A stretch of 48,281 nucleotides of DNA from an uncultured Clostridium sp. (GTDB lineage Bacteria; Bacillota; Clostridia; TANB77; CAG-508). The stretch is from assembly GCA_946548575.1 (NCBI GenBank), contig CAMNPT010000001.1:1-48281 (forward strand). The letters are read 5' to 3'. The position numbers and the translations under genes are program-made. This document shows, in pieces, positions 42,796 to 48,281 of the stretch (positions are counted from its first letter, which is position 1; each line of letters opens with the position of its first letter). The notes below the pieces were generated by a model, which did no database searches, was not told the DNA's origin, and saw only the letters and a list, made by a program, of their open reading frames with translations.

Positions 42796-44195
42796 CCTAT
42801 TGCTCCTTCCAACTCAAGATTAATTAAATTATTCATCTCAACTGCATATTCAACTGGTAATTCTTTAGATATAGGATATGCAAATCCTCTAACTATCATC
42901 GCTTTAGCATCTTCTTCTGACAATCCTCTACTCATTAAGTAAAATATTGTTTTATCACTTATTTTTCCTATTTTAGCTTCATGTGAAAATTCCACTTCAT
43001 CTGTTCTTATATCATTTGTTGGAATTGTATCTGATACGGATATATCATCTAACATTAATGATTCACACGATACTGATGATTTAGATTTTTTTGCATTTTC
43101 ATTTATTCTTACCAATGACCTATATACACAATTTCCACCATTTTTTGAGATTGATTTGGCATTTATTACACTTGATGTATTTGGTGCATTATGAATCACC
43201 TTGAATCCAGTGTCTAAGTTTTGTGTTGCACCTGCAAATGATATTCCTGTATATTCTGTTTTTGCACCCTCTCCATTTAAAACACTTAATGGATATAACA
43301 TTGATATATGAGAACCAAATGAACCTGTTACCCAGTCAATTTGTGCATTTTTACCACATATACACTTTTTTGTATTTAGATTCATCATATTTTTTGACCA
43401 ATTTTCTATTGTAGAATATCTTAAATATGCATTATCTTTAACAAATAATTCCACACACCCTGCATGTAAATTCACTTTATTATATTTTGGAGCTGAGCAT
43501 CCTTCTATAAAATGAAGACTAGCACCTTCTTCTACTATTATTAATGTGTGTTCAAATTGTCCAGATTCTGGTGAATTAAGTCTAAAATACGATTGTAATG
43601 GAAAATCCAATTTTACGCCTTTTGGAACATATACAAAAGAACCACCAGACCAAACTGCAGCATGTAAAGCAGTAAATTTATGATCTGTTATTGGAACACA
43701 TTTCATAAAGTGTTCTTTAACAATATCTGGATACTCTCTTACCGCTGTTTCCATATCTGTATAAATTACGCCTTGCTTTATTAAATCTTCTTTCATACTA
43801 TGATATACAACTTCTGAATCATATTGAGCACCTACACCAGCTAAAGATTCCTTTTCTGCTTCTGGAATACCAAGCTTATCAAATGTATTTCTTATATCTT
43901 CTGGCACATCATCCCAAGAAGAATTTAATTTTGTTTTTGGTCTTACATAAGTTGCTATTTCATCCATATTTAATTCTGAGAGATCTGGTCCCCAAGTAGG
44001 CAATTTTAACTTATTGTATTCTTCTAAAGCTTTTAATCTTATTTCTCTCATCCATTCTGGATCATTTTTTTGTCTTGAAATTTCTTCAACTATTTCCCTT
44101 GTTAAACCTTTTTTAATTTTAAAATCATAATTATCTTTGTTTTTTATATCATAAATATTCCTATTTATATCTTCAACTTGAGTTTTTTTCTTCAT
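42792..44195 (-). CDS. sufB: Fe-S scaffold subunit SufB
   Basis: A 467-residue SufB. It shows the strongly conserved VPKGVKLDFPLQSYFRLNSP, FIEGCSAPKYNKVNLHAGCV and YLRYSTIENWSKNMMNLNTK stretches and the C-terminal SHEAKIGKISDKTIFYLMSR followed by GLSEEDAKAMIVRGF. I chose ATG 44195 (spacing nine to AGAGG) rather than ATG 44204, which directly abuts the ribosome site. A long palindromic element lies between this gene and sufC upstream, which is unusual inside an otherwise tight operon. Confidence 0.95.
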   Translation of the reverse strand: MKKKTQVEDINRNIYDIKNKDNYDFKIKKGLTREIVEEISRQKNDPEWMREIRLKALEEYNKLKLPTWGPDLSELNMDEIATYVRPKTKLNSSWDDVPEDIRNTFDKLGIPEAEKESLAGVGAQYDSEVVYHSMKEDLIKQGVIYTDMETAVREYPDIVKEHFMKCVPITDHKFTALHAAVWSGGSFVYVPKGVKLDFPLQSYFRLNSPESGQFEHTLIIVEEGASLHFIEGCSAPKYNKVNLHAGCVELFVKDNAYLRYSTIENWSKNMMNLNTKKCICGKNAQIDWVTGSFGSHISMLYPLSVLNGEGAKTEYTGISFAGATQNLDTGFKVIHNAPNTSSVINAKSISKNGGNCVYRSLVRINENAKKSKSSVSCESLMLDDISVSDTIPTNDIRTDEVEFSHEAKIGKISDKTIFYLMSRGLSEEDAKAMIVRGFAYPISKELPVEYAVEMNNLINLELEGAIG

Positions 44196-44210
44196 TCTAA
44201 TCATCCTCTC

Positions 44211-44376
44211 TCAACCAAGGGCAAACCAATGGGACGGTCCTTTGAACCAATGGGGACGGTCCTTTTGGTTGAAATATTCTTTAATAAAATATTTTTATAA
44301 TTATTTTCTTAATTTTCAACCAAAAGGACCGTCCCCATTGGTTCAAAGAGCCTCCCTAGTGGTTCGTCCTTGGTTG
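44211..44376. repeat. Long palindromic repeat element, copy 2
   Basis: The left arm, with CTCAACCAAGGGC and AACCAATGGGGACGGTCC then TTTTGGTTGAAA, mirrors the right arm TTTCAACCAAAAGGACCGTC, then CCCATTGGTTCAAAG and GTCCTTGGTTGAG. The AT-rich centre AATAAAATATTTTTATAATT is nearly the same as in copy 1 (35034-35201). It lies between sufC and sufB and would form a long transcribed stem inside the operon. Confidence 0.8.
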
Positions 44377-44381
44377 AGAAT

Positions 44382-45122
44382 TTAATTTTTAAATTTGCTA
44401 TATCCGTTTTCTTCAATTTCCATTGCCAAATCTTGTTTTCCAGTTTTTACGATTTTTCCATCAACTAAAATATGAACATACGCTACATCTAAACTATGAA
44501 GTATCTTAGTATTATGAGTTATTATTAAAACAGCATTATCATTATTTCTAAACATTTTTATTCCTTTTGATACTGTTTTTATTGCATCTACATCTAATCC
44601 TGAGTCTGTTTCATCTAATATAGCTAATTTAGGATTAAGCACAAGCATTTGCAATATTTCATTTTTCTTTTTTTCTCCTCCTGAAAATCCGACATTAAGA
44701 CTTCTTTCTATATTTTTAGGATTCATATTTAATTCTTGCATATATTTTTTTAATTCATCTTTAAATTCAAATATTTTCACAGGCTTTCCTGTAACTTTAT
44801 TTTTAGCATATTTTAAAAAGTTCGTTACTGTAATTCCCGGTATTTCTTCTGGTAATTGAAATGACATAAATATTCCTTTTCTTGCAATCTCATCTGTTTT
44901 TAAATTAGTTATATCTTCTCCATCAAATATTATACTACCATTTTGTTTAGTATACATTGGATTATTTAAAATTGCATTTGCTGTTGTCGTTTTTCCTGAT
45001 CCATTTGGACCCATAATTACATGTATTTCACCCTTTTTTATTTCTAAATCTATTCCTTTTAATATTTCTTTTTCTTCTGCATTTACATATAAATCCTTTA
45101 TTTGTAGTAATTTATCACTCAT
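44382..45122 (-). CDS. sufC: Fe-S assembly ATPase SufC
   Basis: A 246-residue ABC-type ATPase, the energy unit of SufBC2D. Walker A is MGPNGSGKTTTANAIL (about residues 37-52), the Q-loop region FMSFQLPEEIPGI is typical of SufC, the signature is VGFSGGEKKKNEILQML and Walker B AILDETDSGLDVDAIKTV, with the H-loop in LIITHNTKIL. ATG 45122 has AAAGGAAA upstream, 14 bases after the regulator. It is the first structural gene of the operon, followed by a palindromic element and sufB. Confidence 0.96.
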   Translation of the reverse strand: MSDKLLQIKDLYVNAEEKEILKGIDLEIKKGEIHVIMGPNGSGKTTTANAILNNPMYTKQNGSIIFDGEDITNLKTDEIARKGIFMSFQLPEEIPGITVTNFLKYAKNKVTGKPVKIFEFKDELKKYMQELNMNPKNIERSLNVGFSGGEKKKNEILQMLVLNPKLAILDETDSGLDVDAIKTVSKGIKMFRNNDNAVLIITHNTKILHSLDVAYVHILVDGKIVKTGKQDLAMEIEENGYSKFKN

Positions 45123-45136
45123 TTTAATTTTCCTTT

Positions 45137-45598
45137 CTAGTTTAAATCTTTTTTTACTGTTATTTTTCGTCTTTCACAACTTCTACATCTTTTATTGTTT
45201 ATATCATAAGCACAATCTAAATCATTCAAGTCTAAAACTTTATGTACATATTTGGCCATTTTATTTATAGTATTGTCAGATATTACACTTTTTATTTTCT
45301 CTGCCTGTTCTTCGGCTTCACCTGATTCTAAACCCAATACATCTTTTGAAAACAAATAAACAATATCATAAGCTTCTAATATTTTTTTTGCTAACTCTTC
45401 TCCTTGCTCTGTTAGCTCAATTGTTCCATAGGTTTCATATTTAACCATATTTTCTGTTTTTAAATTATGAAGTGCCTTATTCACACTTGGTTTAGTACAA
45501 TTCATTTTTATTGCTACATCTGTAACCCTTACATTTCCATTTTGTTTTTTTATTACATACATTGTTTTTAAATATTCTTTCAATGATTTTGACAGCAT
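45137..45598 (-). CDS. DtxR/MntR-type metal-responsive regulator of the suf operon
   Basis: A 153-residue regulator. The N-terminal winged helix (SLKEYLKTMYVIKKQNGNVR-VTDVAIKMNCTKPSVNKAL) is characteristic of the DtxR/MntR family, followed by ELTEQGEELAKKILEAYDIV and a helical dimerisation and metal-binding part. The C terminus is short and Cys-rich (CAYDINNKRCRSCERR), with three Cys in nine residues that could bind metal or a cluster. I chose ATG 45598; an upstream ATG at 45673 lies within the promoter. It is the first gene of the suf operon, and the paired repeats in the promoter suggest it represses its own operon. Whether it senses iron or Fe-S status is not resolved. Confidence 0.88.
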   Translation of the reverse strand: MLSKSLKEYLKTMYVIKKQNGNVRVTDVAIKMNCTKPSVNKALHNLKTENMVKYETYGTIELTEQGEELAKKILEAYDIVYLFSKDVLGLESGEAEEQAEKIKSVISDNTINKMAKYVHKVLDLNDLDCAYDINNKRCRSCERRKITVKKDLN

Positions 45599-45624
45599 TT
45601 TCTTATTTCTCCCTCGTTTGTTAA

Positions 45625-45673
45625 TCACGGTTAACATTATACTATGTTTTAAAATGTTTGTCAAGGTTAACAT
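45625..45673 (-). promoter_or_regulatory. suf operon promoter with two operator repeats
   Basis: TTGACA (45664-45659) and TATAAT (45641-45636) are exactly 17 bases apart. The 13-base repeat ATGTTAACCTTGA (45673-45661) overlaps the -35 and ATGTTAACCGTGA (45637-45625) overlaps the end of the -10. The two differ at one position and lie 36 bases apart. This layout is typical of repressor sites; the adjacent DtxR-type protein is the obvious candidate. Confidence 0.8.
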
Positions 45674-45684
45674 TCACTTTTACA

Positions 45685-45713
45685 TTGACCTTTTTTATAT
45701 TTTAATATATAAT
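45685..45713 (+). promoter_or_regulatory. Sigma-A-type promoter of the DUF1064 gene
   Basis: TTGACC (45685-45690) and TATAAT (45708-45713) are 17 bases apart, diverging from the suf promoter. The upstream operator repeat ends 12 bases before this -35, so a suf repressor could also affect it. Confidence 0.65.
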
Positions 45714-45746
45714 ATTTTCATAAGCAAAAAATTAGGAGAATTTAAA

Positions 45747-46100
45747 ATGGAACATTGGAGTCTTGAAGATTACAAAGAATTTACTAATTCTAGGGGTAAG
45801 AAAAGTAAGTATAGAGCTAATAAAGTTTCTGTTGATGGTCATACTTTTGATAGTCAAAAAGAAGCTGATTATTATTGTGAATTAAAAATGAGATTACAGG
45901 CTAAAGAAATTAATGGTTTTTGTCTGCAACCTACATTTATGTTAGCACCAGGATTAAAATATAAAGCTGATTTTATTATTTTTAATAAAGATAATTCAAC
46001 TGAAGTTATTGACGTTAAGGGGTTTAAAACTAAAGAATATATTGCAAAAAAGAAGGTTTTTGAAGATAAATTTAATTTAAAAATTAAAGAAATAAATTAA
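45747..46100 (+). CDS. DUF1064 nuclease-like protein
   Basis: A 117-residue protein of the DUF1064 type. It contains KYRANKVSVDGHTFDSQKEA followed by DYYCELKMRL, then QPTFMLAPGLKYKADFIIFN and EVIDVKGFKTKEYIAKKKVF. The Asp in KADF and the D-x-K in IDVKG have PD-(D/E)xK nuclease spacing. DUF1064 genes are mostly found in phages and mobile elements; here it stands alone, with no other phage genes visible, on the plus strand between the divergent suf operon and a terminator. I chose ATG 45747 with TAGGAG upstream. Function is unproven; a relic of a prophage or a housekeeping nuclease are both possible. Confidence 0.85.
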   Translation: MEHWSLEDYKEFTNSRGKKSKYRANKVSVDGHTFDSQKEADYYCELKMRLQAKEINGFCLQPTFMLAPGLKYKADFIIFNKDNSTEVIDVKGFKTKEYIAKKKVFEDKFNLKIKEIN

Positions 46101-46111
46101 TTTCTAAACTT

Positions 46112-46137
46112 AAAAGGAGCTCTTAGCTCCTTTTTAT
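46112..46137. terminator. Convergent terminator
   Basis: AAAAGGAGC-TCTTA-GCTCCTTTT followed by a T-run on the plus strand, and A-rich on the other side, between the DUF1064 gene and the converging coiled-coil gene (stop 46134). Confidence 0.8.
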
Positions 46138-47693
46138 TTATTAAATAATTTTCCAAATAATCCCTTTTTTCTACTATTTCTAATAATCTCATCTATATTA
46201 TCACTTAGAAAATCATCATCTTTATCTTCATCAAAATCTTCTTCTACTTCATCATCTTCCTGTTCATCTTCATTATCGTAATCCTCATCATCGTAATCCT
46301 CATCATCATATTCCTCATCATCGTATTCCTCATCATCGTATTCCTCATCATCATAATCTTCATCATCATATTCATCATCATATTGCTCATCTTCATATTC
46401 TTCATCTTCATCGGCTTTGTAATTTAAGATTTTACCACTAATTCTATTATTAACATTATTTATTCCAGGTAATATTTTTTCTTTTATTTCAGCCTCTTCA
46501 ATCTCTTCAACTTTGAATTCAGATAAATCTTTTCCAAATTTATCACTTACCTCTTCTAAAAATACTTTATAAATATTCTTTATGCCTTCTATTCTCCAAT
46601 AATTAGAATTAATAACTGTCCCCATATTAATTTTAATATTTGTAATTTCTTGTTCAAAATGTCTTTCATTTTGTTCAATATCTCTTAAATAGTTTTTATT
46701 ATATAAATCTTTATAAGCTTTTTTTGTAGCTTTTGAAGTAGTTTCTTTGATAATTAATTCATATAAATTATTAATTTGTTTAACATCTACATCAAAATTT
46801 TCACAAGCCTCTTCCATTAATTTTTCATGCATCTTTTTTCCATTTAATATTGTCATTCTTTCATTATCTAAAAAATCAAAAATATATTCTTTTTTTGCTT
46901 TTAAGAAATTTAATTTAACAGTAACATCTCTTGCTGTCTTTTCATATTTTCCTATCTTTGTCTCTTCTTTTCCAATTTCATTAATTAATTTTTTCATTTT
47001 TTCATAAACACTTATATATAATTCTGCTTCTTCTATTGCAACACTTATTCTTTCTTTTACCGCTTTTTTTATAACATTTTGATTAAAAGCTATTTTCTCA
47101 TTTTTTCCGTTTTTTATCATAAGATCTATGATATTTTTTTCGATTTCTGTTTTATCTAGTCCAATAAATTTCTTTATTTCACCTATACTTTTTTTGTCGA
47201 TATTTTTAAAGTAGTTTACTGAGTTTTCCATTTTATTTATATGATTTGCTTCAGCTGTTCTTTTTATTCTTGCATTTTTATTTCTTTCTCTTTGTCTTTC
47301 AGTAAAAATAATTAATGCTTTCATATATGTTTCTCGTAACTCTTTAAGCTGTCCATTATTTTTATCTAGTTTATCTTCTATTTTTCTAAGTTTATTATCA
47401 AGAGTATTTGGATTTTCTCCAAAATCGTTAAATAGTGTATTTCTTTCTTCTTCTAATTCTATATTAGACTCATGTATTTTTGATTGTTTTTTTTGTAATT
47501 CTTCAATTTCAGAAGCTACAATATCAAATTTTTCTATAACATTTTCTTCTTCTGTTTCAATTTTTGCGTATTCTGTTATTTCTTTAATTGTTTCGCAATA
47601 ATTTTGAAAATTTGTAACAATATTATTTTCTTTATGCATTCCAAAAAGCTGACTAAAATATCTTTCTAGAACAATTGCACTTCTCTCATACAT
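46134..47693 (-). CDS. Coiled-coil protein with Asp/Glu-rich tandem tail
   Basis: A 519-residue cytoplasmic-looking protein of no family I recognise. From MYERSAIVLERYFSQLFG onward the first roughly 420 residues are charged, mostly helical, with coiled-coil stretches such as EIEELQKKQSKIHESNIELE. A low-complexity acidic tail of about 70 residues follows, made of repeated YDDE(E/D) units. The protein ends SRKKGLFGKLFNK, a basic amphipathic tip that could bind membrane or protein. I chose ATG 47693 with GGGGGAC upstream rather than ATG 47708, which lacks a ribosome site. It is monocistronic, between greA and the DUF1064 gene. Confidence 0.75.
   Translation of the reverse strand: MYERSAIVLERYFSQLFGMHKENNIVTNFQNYCETIKEITEYAKIETEEENVIEKFDIVASEIEELQKKQSKIHESNIELEEERNTLFNDFGENPNTLDNKLRKIEDKLDKNNGQLKELRETYMKALIIFTERQRERNKNARIKRTAEANHINKMENSVNYFKNIDKKSIGEIKKFIGLDKTEIEKNIIDLMIKNGKNEKIAFNQNVIKKAVKERISVAIEEAELYISVYEKMKKLINEIGKEETKIGKYEKTARDVTVKLNFLKAKKEYIFDFLDNERMTILNGKKMHEKLMEEACENFDVDVKQINNLYELIIKETTSKATKKAYKDLYNKNYLRDIEQNERHFEQEITNIKINMGTVINSNYWRIEGIKNIYKVFLEEVSDKFGKDLSEFKVEEIEEAEIKEKILPGINNVNNRISGKILNYKADEDEEYEDEQYDDEYDDEDYDDEEYDDEEYDDEEYDDEDYDDEDYDNEDEQEDDEVEEDFDEDKDDDFLSDNIDEIIRNSRKKGLFGKLFNK
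46270..46400. repeat. 15-base tandem repeats encoding the YDDE tail
   Basis: About eight imperfect copies of the 15-base unit ATCATCGTATTCCTC (plus strand), each encoding five residues of the acidic tail. Such in-frame repeats change length easily without breaking the frame. Confidence 0.8.
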
Positions 47694-47743
47694 TGTAGAG
47701 TCCCCCATATTATTTTATTTTTTCTAATTATACATAAAATAAT

Positions 47744-47775
47744 AAAAAAAGTCTAGTAATATACTACACTTTTTT
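47744..47775 (-). terminator. Terminator after greA
   Basis: On the minus strand AAAAAAGTGTAGTA pairs with TACTAGACTTTTTTT across a TAT loop, one mismatch, ending in a T-run, 25-55 bases after the greA stop. Confidence 0.65.
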
Positions 47776-47798
47776 CATTTTTTTATATTTCTTTAATA

Positions 47799-48275
47799 TT
47801 ATTTTGTAATTGATAATATTTTATATTTCATTATTCCAGCTGGTGCATTTACCTCTACAATCTTATTTTTCTTTGAACCAAGTAAAGCTTCACCAAGTGG
47901 TGATTCATTAGATATTTTATTTTCTGCAAGATTTACTTCTGTAGAACCAACTATTGTATATTCAATTTTTTCATCAAATTCCATATCTAATACTTTAACT
48001 TTATTTCCAATTTGAACAGTTTCTGTATCTATCTCTTTTTCATCAATAATTTTTGCATGTCTTATTTTATTTTCTAATTCTACTATTTTTACCTCATTTT
48101 CTGCTTGTGCTGTTTTTGCTTCATCATATTCTGAATTTTCAGATAAATCTCCAAAACCAAGTGCTACCTTGATTCTATCAGCTATTTCTGCTCTTTTTTC
48201 TGTTCTTAAATAATTAAGTTCCTCTTCTAACTTATTATAACCTTCTTGAGTTAATATAACTTCTTTCTCTTCCAT
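47799..48275 (-). CDS. greA: Transcription elongation factor GreA
   Basis: A 158-residue GreA that rescues backtracked RNA polymerase. The N-terminal coiled coil begins ILTQEGYNKLEEELNYLRTE and carries the acidic tip GFGDLSENSEYDEAKT (about residues 40-55) with the catalytic Asp and Glu. The C-terminal domain has the NKVKVLDMEFDEKIEYTIVG and ISNESPLGEALLGSKK motifs. Length is standard. ATG 48275 is only six bases from the window end, so its ribosome site and promoter are not visible. Confidence 0.96.
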   Translation of the reverse strand: MEEKEVILTQEGYNKLEEELNYLRTEKRAEIADRIKVALGFGDLSENSEYDEAKTAQAENEVKIVELENKIRHAKIIDEKEIDTETVQIGNKVKVLDMEFDEKIEYTIVGSTEVNLAENKISNESPLGEALLGSKKNKIVEVNAPAGIMKYKILSITK

Positions 48276-48281
48276 TGTTTA

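Noticed and set aside
46270..46400. CRISPR-like array
   Set aside because: The regular 15-base repeats have no spacers and are in frame within a coding region for an acidic tail.
1..48281. tRNA or rRNA genes, including an unusual tRNA that might read CGG
   Set aside because: I saw no GC-rich cloverleaf-like or rRNA-like segment on either strand; any such tRNA must be elsewhere in the genome.

Overview
The window is about 48 kb of very AT-rich DNA. It looks like a chromosomal segment of a spore-forming, Gram-positive Clostridia-type bacterium: it has a complete spoIIIA sporulation operon, a SufCBDSU-type iron-sulfur operon, an S-box (SAM-I) riboswitch on metK, a SCIFF peptide gene and flavodiiron and AddA proteins of clostridial type. 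Species and habitat cannot be read from it; an uncultured gut Clostridia lineage is a guess. Almost every gene is on the minus strand. Only mgtE and a small DUF1064 nuclease-like gene are on the plus strand. I saw no rRNA, tRNA, CRISPR array or transposase gene.

Layout from left to right; minus-strand transcription runs right to left. 75-1550 is a surface protein with a pilin-like N terminus and DUF285 repeats. 1653-7064 is a 55-codon ORF of unknown nature and spoIIIAA-AH. 7200-11405 holds a membrane protein, yebC, and a Y-family polymerase with a small partner. 11490-18970 is a run of spermidine-synthase-like membrane protein, flavodiiron protein, copper ATPase and fused ABC transporter. 19068-24719 is addA-mntP-thioesterase-hydrolase. 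24809-28598 is a two-component system with two secreted or anchored proteins. 28751-30085 (+) is mgtE. 30656-32052 is metK with its riboswitch. 32091-38610 is a stress-type operon of a VWA/solute-binding protein, XpaC, a second solute-binding-like protein, TelA and a SpoVK-type AAA ATPase. 38762-38908 is SCIFF. 39000-45598 is a DtxR-type regulator, sufCBDSU and mnmA. 45747-48275 holds the DUF1064 gene, a coiled-coil protein with an Asp-rich tail, and greA.

The main discovery is in decoding. Four genes (spoIIIAG, spoIIIAC, the copper ATPase and xpaC) look broken, but each becomes a normal full-length family member if the ribosome moves forward one base at an in-frame CGG codon. There are six such sites, three of them in xpaC alone. 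In every one the C is skipped and the next three bases are a glycine codon (GGA, GGT or GGG). By my manual scan these six are the only in-frame CGG codons in any gene here, while about forty CGG triplets lie out of frame in intact genes and do no harm. This points to a lineage in which CGG is not read as arginine but as a +1 shift or four-base CGGN codon, probably giving glycine. I know of no described bacterial system like it, and I could not search for one.

Other structure: two long palindromic repeat elements inside operons, a second family of short GGACA-type palindromes in the spoIIIA locus, paired operators in front of the suf regulator, and TTTAAGG direct repeats shared by the two-component operon and its neighbouring surface-protein operon.
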